Shown here in pieces: positions 20,855 through 31,294 of a stretch of DNA of 64,000 nucleotides. Location of the stretch: contig NC_057863.1 in assembly GCF_019393635.1 (NCBI RefSeq), positions 623,666,791-623,730,790 on the forward strand. Reading direction: 5' to 3'. The stretch is from Dromiciops gliroides. Lineage: Eukaryota; Chordata; Mammalia; Microbiotheria; Microbiotheriidae. The translations under genes and the position numbers were made by a program. How positions within the stretch are numbered: the first letter of the stretch is position 1; the number at the start of each line of letters is the position of its first letter. The notes under the pieces are model-generated. The model ran no database searches, had not been told where the DNA came from, and saw only the letters and a program-made list of their open reading frames with translations.

Positions 20855-21336
20855 TGTTAACCTGAAAATTAAGGAAACAATCAATATAGGAGAAATAAGG
20901 TCTTTAACCGGGGCAGAGGAACTATAGCTTGTGGTATCACAAAGCTCAGAAGCTAGGAATACCCAAAGATGGGAACAGAGGACTGGGTTTTTATGGGGTA
21001 ACAGGACAAAAAGGGAACCAAAAGATTGTTCCAGAGTGACAAACAACTACTTAAGGTAAATGAACCTTTAACAAAAGGAAATAATAGAATTGCTCCTAAG
21101 TTAGGTATAGGCATTACTGACTCAGAATAGAAACCACTTAATGTAGATGGACTCTTTTACATAATAATCATAAAGTCCGGGAAGTAAGGTAGGGAATATT
21201 GGGAGGGGATAAGTTGCTTGGGGGAAGGTCCATAAGACCTGGAAATAACAAAGACAGTCAGCCCCAGGCAATTCATTTGTCTGGGAAAGAGGGGACTGGG
21301 TGGGGAATCAGTTCACAGTAAATTTTGTAATTCTCA
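20855..21336 (-). mobile_element. Solo LTR-like element, family C (copy 1)
   Basis: 482 bp, plus-strand ends TGTTAACCTG and AATTCTCA. It is an inverted, closely similar partner of 23476-23959 (484 bp). Landmarks read on the minus strand are GATTCCCCACCCAGTCCCC, ATTAAGTGGTTTCTATTC, CCCCATAAAAACC and ATATTGATTGTTTCC. No genes. I see no clean target duplication. Confidence 0.65.
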
Positions 21337-21339
21337 CCT

Positions 21340-21515
21340 TCCTCTTACTTTCCCTTTCTACTTTCTTTCCTTCCTTCCTTCTTTCCACCCATTCATCTCT
21401 TCCTTTCTTCCTTCCACCAATCCCTCCCTTTTCTTCTTTTTCTTCATTCCTTCCTTCCCTCCTACTTTCTCTTTCTATCTTCTTTCCTCCCTTTCTTTTT
21501 TCCCAAAATATTTAA
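21340..21515 (+). repeat. Degenerate (TTCC)n/(TTTC)n tract
   Basis: Pyrimidine-rich tract. The 71-codon frame across it is repeat-derived. Confidence 0.85.
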
Positions 21516-21637
21516 TTGTATCTACTCTATGCCCAAAACCATTAGGTCCTAAATATACAAAACCGAAATGTAAGGGCCAGTCCTTGGCTCTAATAGGCCA
21601 ATTCCCCATTACAGAAAAATGACAACATTTAGAACTG

Positions 21638-22188
21638 TGATATGGGGGGAATTGGGGTATGGGTTAGGGGTTGGGGTTCTTAGGAATTCCTCTTTAAAGA
21701 ATTACACCCTCTTGTACACAAAAGTAGTTAGAATAAGGTGGTAGTTTATTTAGGGGCAAGGGAAGGGAAGGGAAGGGGGAGGGAAACCATGAAAGAAATC
21801 TTTGGACTTCTCATGGGGACATAGGCACAAAGCACGTGGCTCAGAGGTACCAATCTCCTCGAGCAGGAGACCGGCAGATACTTTTATAGGGGGCTGATGG
21901 AGGTGGACCATCTGCCTGTGGAAAGTTCCTTTACTGAGGGAGGACCATCCCCTACTGGTGATGGCTAGAGGAATTGGGTGAGGGGTGGCTAAGGCCGCAG
22001 CCACACCCAAATTTATCTCCCCAGGGGCAAGGGAGTCCAGAATGAAGGGTGGAGATTCCGAAGCTAGCTCAGTCCCATTTCTTTCCATTTATCTCTCTAG
22101 GCATATCTGTCCTCTGGTTTAGTTTCTCAAGGAGAAGATTCTCTGATGTGCCCCAGAGAACTTCTGTGGTGCTCTTCACCCCATGACA
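21638..22188 (-). mobile_element. Solo LTR, family B (copy 1)
   Basis: 551 bp with plus-strand ends TGATATGG and CCATGACA and a 4-bp target duplication ACTG (21634-21637 and 22189-22192). Minus-strand reading gives a CCTATAAAAGTATC TATA box (about 21885) and AATAAACTACC (about 21745). A second copy is at 40950-41535. Solo LTR with no internal genes. Confidence 0.82.
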
Positions 22189-22245
22189 ACTGGAAGGAAG
22201 CTTAGAGGTCAGCTATTCTAAGACCCTTATTTATATAAGCCTCAG

Positions 22246-22475
22246 CAGGGGGCACAGTGGATAAAGAGCCAGGCCTGGAGTCAGGAAGACTCATCTTCCT
22301 GAGTTCAAATTTGGCCTCAGACACTTACTAGCTATGTGACCCTGGGCAAGTCATTCTGCCCTATTTGCCTCAGTTTCCTCATCTGTAAAATGAATGAGCT
22401 GGAGAAAGAAATGACCAACCACTCTAGCATCTCTGCCGAGAAAACCCCAAATGGGGTCATGAAGAATCAGGCGTT
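22246..22475 (+). repeat. MAR1-type SINE with RTE/BovB-like tail
   Basis: GGAAGACTCATCTTCCTGAGTTC is intact, and the tail is CCCCAAATGGGGTCATGAAGAATCAG. Confidence 0.85.
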
Positions 22476-22840
22476 TCCAGAGGAGGAAACTGAGGCCTAC
22501 GGAGGAGACATGCTGAAGGTCAGACAGCTAGAAAACAGCAGAGCTGAGGTTCAAAGGCAGGTTCCCTGTCTCCAAACCCATTCTTCTTCCACAAAGCCTC
22601 TCTAGTAAAACCTCTCTCTGCTCGCTTGGGCACAGTCAATGCTGAGCTCAGATTAGTTCCCCACCCTGCCCCAATTGCCCCAGGAACAGATTATGAAGCT
22701 GCTTTCCTCCTCCCTACTTGACTCATTCTGTTATCTTGTCTTCACCCAGACTTCCAGAAAAATGGATGGTTCTCCTTCCACTCCTGGGGGCCCTCTCCAG
22801 CCCTGCCCAACCCCAGCTCTGAAAAGGCAGAATAACAAAC
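22476..22840. other. No gene recognised
   Basis: A MIR-type segment (AGGAGGAAACTGAGGCCTACGG) starts it at 22479. The rest is unassigned. Confidence 0.35.
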
Positions 22841-23045
22841 CACTCTATCTCCTTGTCTCAGCCTGGAGCCGCTTTGGGCCATCATTTTCTTACAGTCCTC
22901 TAGGTTTCGGTTTTATCCTCCCTGGAATTGCACATAGATTGGTTATCTGGTAATTGAGATTGTTTTACAATGTGTCGCTCATTGCTCTGGGTTCCATTAA
23001 TTTTAGCTTCTATTGAATCCCAGAGTAATAACAATGTCAAGGCTT
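22841..23045. other. Candidate conserved non-coding block
   Basis: Repeat-free AT-rich sequence rich in homeobox-like sites (TCTGGTAATTGAG, TTCCATTAATTTTAGC, AGTAATAACAATG). It has no coding frame. Confidence 0.35.
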
Positions 23046-23299
23046 TTTTTTTTTTAATGCTAGTGACACCTTCAAGGCAGGGGCACAGGCGGCCTTAAAG
23101 AAGTCTAGCCATTAAAAAAAAATCACTGTCACCCCCCCCCACTGGGGAGAATATGTGTGGCTCCTTCTCCTCCCCCCCCAGTACATCTGGGGAAACTGAG
23201 GCAAATAGAAGGCTCTCAGAGAGAGAAGGGACAGAGAGAGGAAAGTGCTGGGCTTTGGGGTAAGAGTGAAGAACCCCTCTGATTTGTTGGGCCTGGTCA
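23046..23299. other. No gene recognised
   Basis: Contains T-, A- and C-runs and a purine-rich segment. Frames here are non-coding shadows. Confidence 0.35.
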
Positions 23300-23475
23300 C
23301 CTCTCAGGTACATTACTGAAATGGCCTCATTTAGCTCTCCCAGGCTCTTGACTCTTCCAAAACTCCTACTATGTCACTCCACTTCTCAATAAACTGCAGT
23401 GGCTCTCTCTTACCTCCAGGGCCAACAGTGAAGCCCTTTGCTTGGCATTTAAAGCTCTTCCTAACTTCTTGTACA

Positions 23476-23959
23476 TGAGAACTACAAAAATTTGCTGAGA
23501 ACTGATTCCCCACCCAGTCCCCTCTTTCCTAGACAAATGAATTGCCTGGGGCTGACTGTCTTTGTCATTTCCAGACTCTTGATGGATTTATGGACCTTCT
23601 CCCAAGCAATTTATCCCCTCCCAATGTTCCCACATTACTCCCAGGACTTTATGATTATTATGTAAAAGAGTCATCTACATTAAGTGGTTTCTATTCTGAG
23701 TCAGTAACCTATACCTTAGGAGCACTTCTATTATTCCTTTTGTTAAAGGTTCATTTACCTTAAGTAGTTGTACGTCACTCTGGAATAATCTTTTGGTTTC
23801 CTTTTTGTCCTGTTACCCCATAAAAACCCTGTCCTCTGTTCCCATCATTGGGCAATCCTAGCTTCTGAGCTTTGTGATACCACAAGCTATAGTTCCTCTG
23901 CCCTGGTCAAAGACCTTATTTCTCCTATATTGATTGTTTCCTTAAATTCCAGGTTAACA
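23476..23959 (+). mobile_element. Solo LTR-like element, family C (copy 2)
   Basis: 484 bp, ends TGAGAACTAC and GGTTAACA. It aligns with the inverted copy 1 over its whole length. It sits inside L2 text. No genes and no clean target duplication. Confidence 0.65.
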
Positions 23960-23978
23960 TCTGTGTCTGTTCTTATGC

Positions 23979-24143
23979 TTTTTTTTTTTAATTCTTTTTT
24001 TTTTTTTTTGTGGGGCAATGGGAGTTAAGTGACTTGCCCAGGGTCACACAGCTAGTAAGTGTCAAGTGTCTGAGGCCGGATTTGAAATCAGGTACTCCTG
24101 ACTCCAGGGCCGGTGCTTTATCCACTGTGCTATCTAGCTGTCC
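23979..24143 (-). repeat. WSINE1-like SINE (first of three in a row)
   Basis: Head CTAGCTGTCCC is followed by TTGTTCTT, which recurs after each of the next two copies. Confidence 0.85.
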
Positions 24144-24152
24144 CTTGTTCTT

Positions 24153-24307
24153 TTTTCTTTTCTTTTTTTTTAAGTGAGGCAATTGGGGTTAAGTGACTTG
24201 CCCAGGGTCACACAGCTAGTAAGTGTTAAGTGTCTGAGGCTGGATTTGAACTCAGGTACTCCTGACTCCAGGGCCGGTGATCTATCCACTGCGCCACCTA
24301 GCTGCCC
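24153..24307 (-). repeat. WSINE1-like SINE (second of three)
   Basis: Antisense copy with a TTTAAGTGAGGCAATTGG junction, bounded by TTGTTCTT. Confidence 0.85.
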
Positions 24308-24326
24308 ACTGCCCCTTGTTCTTTAA

Positions 24327-24478
24327 ATTTTTTTTTTTTTTTTGGTGAGGCAATTGGGGTTAAGTGACTTGCCCAGGGTCACACAGCTAGTAAATGTTAA
24401 GTGTCTGAGCCCAGATTTGAACTCAGGTCCTTCTGAATCCAGGGCTGGTACTCTATCCACTGTGCCACCTAGCTGCCC
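24327..24478 (-). repeat. WSINE1-like SINE (third of three)
   Basis: Followed by TTGTTCTTATGCTTTG, which repeats the TGTTCTTATGCTTT seen before the first copy (about 23967). Confidence 0.85.
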
Positions 24479-24757
24479 CTTGTTCTTATGCTTTGTTCCC
24501 TTTGTTTACTGTACAATCCAGCCCTAATGGTCTTCCATCTTTTCTCCCGTCTTGTACCTGGTACCAGCATTCCCCAGCTCCCAGTATGCTCTCCCTTCCT
24601 CACCACTGCCTCTTGAAATCCCTGACTTCCTTCAAGACAGCTCTTGACGCCATCTTCTGAAGGAGATCTTTCCCAGTCCTTCCTGCTGCTAAGTGTCTTC
24701 TTCTCTAAGGTCATGTGGTACGAAATCTGCATGTATTTTATATGGTTGTTGTTATTT

Positions 24758-24858
24758 ATGATGATGATGATGATGATGCATTCAGGGTTAAGTGACTTGT
24801 CCAGGGCCACACAGCTAACAAATGTTTGGATTTGAACTCGGGTCCTCCTGATGTAGGA
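24758..24858 (-). repeat. WSINE1/MIR-type SINE fragment
   Basis: Core GGGTTAAGTGACTTGTCCAGGGCCAC, 5' end missing. An ATGATG run stands at the tail side. Confidence 0.6.
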
Positions 24859-24861
24859 GGT

Positions 24862-24916
24862 ATAATAATAATAATAATAACAACAACAACAACAACAACA
24901 ACAATAATAATAATAA
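24862..24916 (+). repeat. (TAA)n(CAA)n(TAA)n microsatellite
   Basis: Symmetric ATA-ACA-ATA composite at the broken end of the SINE fragment. Confidence 0.95.
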
Positions 24917-24934
24917 AGTACCTCCAGGCAGCCA

Positions 24935-25340
24935 AGCTCACAAGCTTGGAGCTATCTCTTATACTTCTCTCCTTCATCCCCCATATTCAAGCAGTTTCCA
25001 AGTTGTGTCAATCCTACACCCACCACCTCTCAAATCCTTTCATTTTTTTTCACTCAGACAGCCACTATTGAACTACTTGCAATAATCTAGTTGGGCTTCC
25101 ATTTCCCTCTCTCTCTATACAGCTTCCTAAAACATACGTCCAATTCCCCTGCTCAAAAACTTTCCATGGCTCCCATTGCCACCAAGATAGAATACAAATT
25201 CCTCAGCCAAACATTTAAAGTGCTCAAAATCTGGCAGTTACCTACTCTTGTGCTACACTCTACATAACAACAAAATTCACTCACCAGTGGCCCCCTGAAC
25301 TCAACAATCCCTCCCTAGTCTCTTCATGCCAGCATTACCT
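24935..25340 (+). repeat. L2 LINE fragment
   Basis: AAGCTTGGAGCTATCTCTTATACTTCTC, AAGCAGTTTCCAAGTTGTGTCAATCC, CCTGCTCAAAAACTTTCCATGGCTCCC and AAATTCCTCAGCCAAACATTTAAAG match the internal 3' part of L2. Confidence 0.75.
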
Positions 25341-25374
25341 CCCCCCTCCCCCCCCCCTCCACCCTGCCCCTGCA

Positions 25375-25625
25375 GGACAGAGCAAAGAAGGGGACGTGTG
25401 TAGTTGCAAAGAAACACATTTCAGCTTGATGAAGGCTTGATTTAGACTTTCCCATATTCACACGGGTATTAGTACCCTCTCTTGATTCCTGTAAAATTTT
25501 ATGTAATAGAAATTTACAGTTTCATAGCCAATCTTCTTTTCTCTGTATATTGAAATGTTTGTATCTCCTAAACACATAATGAAAAAGAATTTTCAAAAAG
25601 AAATAAAGAAATCTTTAAGCAAAGG
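25375..25625 (+). other. Unassigned AT-rich segment resembling a transcript 3' end
   Basis: Ends with GAAATAAAGAAATC after TTTGTATCTCCTAAACAC. It could be a LINE or retrocopy 3' UTR. No coding part was seen. Confidence 0.3.
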
Positions 25626-25689
25626 CTGAATGGGTCACCCATCAAACACGTTAGAGATGGTTTGTTTGGGTTTTGGGGTAGGTTACAGA

Positions 25690-26050
25690 CTTGTTTGGTG
25701 AAGCAAAAAGAATGCTAGATTTGAAGTCAGGCTCTGAGTTCAAATTCTAACTTGACATAATTTCATGTGTGACCTAGGGCAAAGCCTCAGTTTCACCATC
25801 TTTAAAATGAAGGGTTGGGGGGGCGGCTAGGTGGCACAGTGGATAAAGCACCGGCCCTGGATTCAGGAGTACCTGAGTTCAAATCCGGCCTCAGACACTT
25901 GACACTTACTAGCTGTGTGAGCCTGGGCAAGGTCACTTAACCCCCATTGCCCTGCAAAAAAAAAAAAACAAAAAAAAAAAACAAAAACAAATAAAATGAA
26001 GGGTTGGACTACAGGACCTGAAATGTCCCCTTTCCATTTTAAAATCCCCA
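25690..26050 (+). repeat. MAR/MIR-type SINE split by a WSINE1
   Basis: AGTTCAAATTCTAACTTGACATAATTTCATGTGTGACC, then TTTCACCATCTTTAAAATGAAGGGTTGG, then (after the inserted SINE) GACTACAGGACCTGAAATGTCCCC. Confidence 0.65.
25819..25991 (+). repeat. WSINE1-like SINE
   Basis: Exact 16-bp duplication TAAAATGAAGGGTTGG (25803-25818 and 25992-26007). Long (A)nC tail. Confidence 0.93.
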
Positions 26051-26059
26051 ATTCTATAC

Positions 26060-26262
26060 TTCTAAAGCCCCTTCTTTCTCTGAAATTCTATTATTCCCTT
26101 CTCACCTCCACTCCCTTGAGCATCCTTAGCATCTTCACCTTATCTCACATGTGAAGACTTCCCTGACCCTGAGTATGTTCTCCCTCTCTCTCCCCAGAAT
26201 GTAAACTCCCTGAGGGCAAGGAATATTTTATTTTTGACTTTGAGTCCCAGTGCTTTGCACTT
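26060..26262 (+). repeat. L2 LINE 3' end
   Basis: GAATGTAAACTCCCTGAGGGCAAGG, then CAGTGCTTTGCACTTAGTAGG. Confidence 0.7.
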
Positions 26263-26497
26263 AGTAGGAAAAGTGGATGGAATAATGTTTCTGGAATCAA
26301 GAAGACCCAAGTTCAAATCCAGCCTTAGACATGTACTAGCTGTGATACCCCCGACAAATCACTTTACCTTATTGGCCTCAGTTCCCTCATCTGTAAAATG
26401 ATCTGGAAAAGGGAATGGTAAACTATTCCAGTATCTTTGCCAAGAAAATCTCAAATGGGGTCACAAAGAGTCAGACAAGACTGAGCAACCATAACAA
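26263..26497 (+). repeat. MAR1-type SINE with RTE/BovB-like tail
   Basis: Tail CAAATGGGGTCACAAAGAGTCAGACAAGACTGAGC is well preserved. Confidence 0.8.
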
Positions 26498-27185
26498 AAA
26501 ATAAATGTTTACTGAGTTGAGACCTGTTTACTCTGGTCTGGGATCAAAACCAGGGGAAAGCTTGGAGATGGTATTAGGCAACATAGCAAAATGTCTTGGG
26601 GTCTGGTTCCTGAAATTATTCTGTGAGCAGCCTTGACCCCTCCACAAGTAAGCAGGTGGTTCGCTTGTCTAAGGACCTCACTGGGTTGCTAACACATCAA
26701 GAGAGTGAGATGTGAACACTGGCCTCCTGCCCCTAGAAATAACATCAAGTCCCCTGGCCCCAAGGACACATGCTCTGTTGGACTGATGGAGGTTTGCCAA
26801 CTCTGCCTTCAGGAGCTATTTTTGTGCAAAAGATAGCAGTCACCAAATCGGGGTGGGGGTGGGGAGGGGGCTCTTTTTCATGCTTTTCTGGGTCATCTGG
26901 CTTCTGGGGCAGAGGAGGTGATGGCAAGTCACTGAAAACCTGGTCAGAGCAGAGTGACAGACAAAATAACCACCTTGGAAAATGGCTCTGGCTCAATGGA
27001 CTGGGGAGACAGGAGGCCAACAAGAAGGAGAGTTTAATGAGGTTATCATGAAATGGACAGCAAATGGAAAAGAGAACAGAGAGGACTGGAAGAGTTTGGA
27101 CAGGGCTGCCATGCTTGGCATCATCAGTTTAATTCAATGAGCATTTAGTAAGAATATATTCTGTCCAGGTACTTTGAGGGGCATC
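26498..27185. other. No gene recognised
   Basis: The overlapping frames at 26745-27051 on both strands are low-complexity. The sequence looks single copy. A piece of the dispersed unit (GAGCATTTAGTAAGAATATATTC) is near 27138. Confidence 0.35.
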
Positions 27186-27189
27186 ATGG

Positions 27190-27380
27190 ATACTATAAGA
27201 CAAAACAGAGTCAGCACAGTACAGCTGTCAGGGAATCCTGGGTTCAAATCCTGCCCTATGTGACCTTGGACAAGTCACCTAACCATCCTGTGCCTCAGTT
27301 TCCTTGTCTGTAAAATAAAGGACCTGGATCGGATGGCCTCTGAGGGCCCCTCCAGTTCTGGGTCTGACATCCTAAGACAC
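27190..27380 (+). repeat. MAR/MIR-type SINE
   Basis: TGGGTTCAAATCCTGCCCTATGTGACCTTGG, CCTTGTCTGTAAAATAAAGG, then GGCCTCTGAGGGCCCCTCCAGTTCTGG. Confidence 0.7.
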
Positions 27381-27539
27381 TCCTTTAGCCTCAAGTTTCC
27401 ACTGCAATGGAAACTTCACGTACATCAACAAATGAATACAAGTTTATTTATGACTGTCTTGGAAATCTCAGGTACATCATCTGGCCATTCTCCCAAGCCC
27501 CGGAGGAATTCAGCCGGGCCTTGGCTGCCTGCACAAATG

Positions 27540-27960
27540 CCTTTCCTGGGCCTCATCTCCCTGGGCCATTTGTCTTGATTAGGTATTGGCAGTTATGCCT
27601 GATTAAATGCCCTGCCAAAGCCTCAGGGTTGTTTTCCAGCTAGGGAGCACCATGGATTTTTAATTTCTCAGACGGCTTTGACCTTGGCAGCACTTGGAAT
27701 ACCCCTCAGCAGGCAGGCAGGCAGGCCTGCATCTGTGTGCCAATCACCTGCCTGCCTGCGTGGCCCATGGAGTCTGGTCAAGGAAAAGTTGGTTGATCCG
27801 CTTCCTCCGGCAGAGATTATGGGGAGTTTCTGCAGCCAGTTAGTGGGGGACAGCTGGCCACCGAGGCCTGTTTCCAAGGAAACCGCTCTATCTAGTGGGG
27901 ACGTGCTGGTCAGCAGGCTCCGGAGGGCTTTCTGGTGGCTCTCCTACTTCCTGCAGAAAT
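27540..27960. other. Candidate conserved non-coding block
   Basis: Repeat-free, with TTTGTCTTGATTAGG and CTGATTAAATGCCC (homeobox/OTX-like) and a GCAGGCAGGCAGGCAGGC run. The 116-codon plus frame (27678-28028) runs into a SINE and is not a gene. Confidence 0.3.
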
Positions 27961-27978
27961 CCTCCGGGATTTATTCTT

Positions 27979-28146
27979 TTTTTTGTTTGTTTGTTTGTTT
28001 GTTTGTTTTGCAGGGCAATGGGGGTTAAGTGACTTGCCCAGGGTCACACAGCTGTTAAGTGTCAAGTGTCCGAGGCCGGATTTGAACTCAGGTACTCCTG
28101 AATCCAGGGCCGGTGCTTTATCCACTGTGCCACCTAGCCGCCCCCC
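27979..28146 (-). repeat. WSINE1-like SINE
   Basis: Exact 14-bp duplication CGGGATTTATTCTT (27965-27978 and 28147-28160). The tail is a (TTTG)n run. Confidence 0.93.
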
Positions 28147-28160
28147 CGGGATTTATTCTT

Positions 28161-28515
28161 AACTGATTCGGGCCAGCCTCCCACCCACCTCATGATCTCC
28201 AAATTCACCCTTAGCCTCCTCAGTGACATGCTGCAGATTATCAGCACCGGCTGTTTTAGGGGAGGCAGCAAAGTCTACTCTAACAATGCTGCACCATAGG
28301 CTTTAAGTCTTTGTCCTCCCTACCTTAACAACCATGACCTTGGCCTCAATTGCTTTAAGCCTCAGTTTCTTCATCTGTAAAACTGTGATGATAATAATAC
28401 CGGCTTCAAGTGGCTGAGAGATCATGTGGCATAGGGGACATCAACACCACCAATTATTATTATTATATTATATATCTTCGATTATGTAGTTTATAATGTA
28501 TAATTATAATATATA
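28161..28515. other. No gene; MIR trace and AT-rich tract
   Basis: CAATTGCTTTAAGCCTCAGTTTCTTCATCTG at about 28348 is a MIR 3' half. An ATTATTATTATATT tract follows at 28454-28510. Confidence 0.45.
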
Positions 28516-28519
28516 AAAA

Positions 28520-28725
28520 TATTATTGCTAACATTTATGTAGTACTCACCATGTTTCAGGCACCAAGAATTACGGTATCATTTGATCCGCATAGCAATGG
28601 GGGAAGCAGGTGGGATTATTATTCCAATTTTACAAAGGAGGAAACTGAGGCAAATAAGAGGTTAAGTGACTTGCCCAAGGTCACACAGCTAGCAAGCAGA
28701 TTTTCCTAACTCCAGGCCCAGCCTG
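28520..28725 (-). repeat. MIR/THER-type SINE
   Basis: Antisense order: ACTCACCATGTTTCAGGCACCAAG, AATTTTACAAAGGAGGAAACTGAGG, AAGTGACTTGCCCAAGGTCACACAGC. Confidence 0.7.
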
Positions 28726-28930
28726 GATCTGGAGTCAAGATCTCAGACGCTTACTTGCTGTGTGACCAGTGGGTCATTTAACCTCTCAGCCTCAGTTTCC
28801 TAATTTGTAAAATGGGGGTGGTAATATTTGGAAGCAACAATTTTCCGGATCAAATGAGACAGTATCTGCAGAGCACTTTGCAAACCTTAAAAGTGCCATG
28901 AAAACCTCAGTTATTGTGATGAGCAAATGA
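28726..28930 (+). repeat. MIR-type SINE
   Basis: CTTGCTGTGTGACCAGTGGGTCATTTAACC, then AATTTGTAAAATGGGGGTGG and an end of GCACTTTGCAAACCTTAAAAG. Confidence 0.65.
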
Positions 28931-29660
28931 AATAACCCCCGAGAAAATGTTAAACATTAAATTGAGTTGGTGGCTCAGTCTCAGTGGCAGGATTCAAACC
29001 TAAGGCTTCCTGCTTCAAAGCCCCACCCTCCACACCCTGCTCCTCTCTCTGCAGTTTAACCCATTAGGAACTCTAAAGGTGGAAAGTTCAAGTCGGCTTG
29101 GGGGAGTGGGCTGGTAGCCATCATCAGACTGCAAGCTGTTGTGGAACCCTTCAGACAACTCCTGTAGGGGGCTGCCCTTTCCATTCACTCTCTGGGCTGG
29201 TCCTTCATCAGCATCACCGGTGGAACCCAGAACCGATTCCTCTCCTCAGCACCTTCCAACATTGGGGATGGGGAGGGGGGGAGAGGGCTAGCCTGGGACC
29301 ACAGCAGATTATCCCATTCCATTCTATAGGTGCCCAGAGGGTTTTGAGCCAGGTTTGGAATCTGGGGCACAAGCAAGGCTACCTCAAGGTTGGCTCCGGG
29401 GTGCACAGATTGGAATGGCTGCCCTTCAACTCAGGGCTACAGCCTTTTGTTTCCAGCTCCTCCAGACTGCCATCTCTGGAGGACCCACCAGGAGGGCACT
29501 GCACTGGCATCCAGCACTCCCTGGGGTGCTTCTTATTCTGAAATTGGCAGCAGGGATTGGCATCCCAGGCAGCAGCACACAGTCAGGTGTCATCCTCAGT
29601 GACACACACACCACACATAAACCCATACCCCCTACCCGATGACCCAATCACACAGGCCTC
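28931..29660. other. No gene recognised
   Basis: The plus frame at 29098-29541 (147 codons) is the longest in this stretch. It has no domain, no similarity I recognise and an equally long antisense shadow. Confidence 0.4.
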
Positions 29661-29664
29661 CTTG

Positions 29665-29980
29665 GTCTTCCTTGAAAAAGACCCTCCCCATCTCGGCTCT
29701 AGGCATCTGGCCTGGCTGGCCCCCACACCTGGAATGTTCTTGATCTTTTGCTCTGCCTCCAAGTCCCAGCTTTTATAAGAATCCTTTTCTGGTCCCCCAT
29801 AATGCCAGTGCCTGCCCTCTACAGATGATTTCCAATTGATCCTATATAGAATTTGTCGGTACATACGTTGTATGTTGTCTCCTTTTGATTGTGAGGTCTT
29901 AGAGGGCAGGGACTGCCTTGTTGCTTAGGCTTTTGCCCAGCACACAGTAGGTACTTAATAAATGCTTATCCCTGAATGCC
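29665..29980 (+). repeat. L2 LINE 3' fragment
   Basis: CCACACCTGGAATGTTCTTG, GTGAGGTCTTAGAGGGCAGGGACTG, CAGCACACAGTAGGTACTTAATAAATGC. Confidence 0.8.
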
Positions 29981-30650
29981 AAGTTGCAGCCAGAAGCCCT
30001 GGTTTTCTATTCATCCACCTTAAAGAGCCCCAGCCTAGAACCAAAGGGTGACAGCCCATTAGCAGTGTGGCTTTCTCTAGGGCGCTGAGGACCAGAGCTG
30101 TCAGCCATTCTCATTTTGAGGGCTTTGAAGGGCAAAATCAATTATATGTATGTGTGTATGTGTCCCAGACACCCCCACACATGCATACAAACTCTCCATA
30201 GCAGATGAGTTCATCACAACTGGCAGAGACGAATGTCTAACAGTTCAGTCAAGAAACGTTGATTTAATACTTCCCATGTGCCTCTGATACCTACTGGCTG
30301 GATGACCCTGAATTAAGTTACTTAACCTCAGTGCTCTCAACTCTTGGAGACTAGAAGTTACTGAGCAGATGCTGACCTGCCCTGGGGAAGAGTTTCTTTA
30401 CCGAGGGGCTCCCTACACCAGTGAAATCACTGTTCCAGTCCCCTTTTACTCTGTGCAAGGAAAGGAATAGGGTTGGCTAATGAAAGAGAAGATTCCAACA
30501 CACACTGGTTGGCTGTGTGACTGTAGACTATTTACTGAACTTTCCTATACCATACCCACTTCCTTAATAAGAGGACAGGCCAGTCTCTGAGATGGCTCCC
30601 CCATCAGATGATCAGATCTGTGACCCTGTGACCTGAAGATGAAGGTGACA
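29981..30650. other. No gene recognised
   Basis: Contains weak MIR traces (CTACTGGCTGGATGACCCTG at about 30292). Otherwise unassigned. Confidence 0.4.
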
Positions 30651-30655
30651 CAATG

Positions 30656-30688
30656 AGGGAGGGAGAGGTAGAAAGAGGGAGAGAGAGG

Positions 30689-30719
<31 letters not shown>

Positions 30720-30776
30720 AGGGAGAGGGAGAGGGAGAGGGAGAGGGAGAGGGAGAGGGAGAGGGAGAGGGAGAGA
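30656..30776 (+). repeat. (GAGAGG)n purine-rich minisatellite
   Basis: About 120 bp of GA/GGGAGA units, perfectly purine on the plus strand for most of its length. Confidence 0.95.
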
Positions 30777-30777
30777 A

Positions 30778-31290
30778 CACTCGCAAGCCAGCCCTACCCA
30801 CTTCAGAGGTGGTTCTGAGAGACGGCCTTCAGACTCGTTGCTAAGCTCACTGCCAACAATCAGTGGAGTTTAGGCTGAAGAAAGCCTTGGATTTCCTGGG
30901 AATGGCCCTTTTTCGAGCAGTTGTAATTGGTCAGTTTTGGTAGGGAAGGCCCAGGACTCACCTTATTACCTTCTTTTCCCTCAGCCTCCCCCAGTAGGAC
31001 CAAATTGGAGAAGCTTCCTCCAGCATGGCTTGGCAACTCAGTATAGATATTTATCTAAGCATTAAGCTAATAGACCTTGGTTAAGAAAACAACTGAGTTA
31101 AGCAATCATTTGTAAGGCACTACAGCTGCATGAGATGCCATACAGAGGGAATCATACATCACTGCTAGTCTTTAAGAACACACACATAAATCTGAAGGAG
31201 ATGAGGGGACTTTGGGGGCAGACTCCCAGGTGAAAACACAAAGCTTTGAGCCTTCCATCTCCATCACTTTCACTGCCACAAAGGTTGACC
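30778..31290. other. No gene recognised
   Basis: Single-copy-looking with no coding signal. Confidence 0.4.
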
Positions 31291-31294
31291 AACC

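Larger units (their letters stand above)
23300..24757 (+). repeat. L2 LINE 3' fragment, cut by an LTR and three SINEs
   Basis: L2 text: ACTATGTCACTCCACTTCTC, TTTGCTTGGCATTTAAAGCTC, then after the insertions TACTGTACAATCCAGCCC, GACTTCCTTCAAGACAGCTC and GCATGTATTTTATATGG. Confidence 0.65.

Noticed and set aside
24842-24860. CCTCCTGATGTAGGAGG as a remnant of an LTR family A start
   Set aside because: Only a dozen bases match and they form a small palindrome at a broken SINE end. Chance is a sufficient explanation.
29098-29541. 147-codon plus frame
   Set aside because: No domain, no recognisable homology, open shadows in other frames, and no splice or promoter context.
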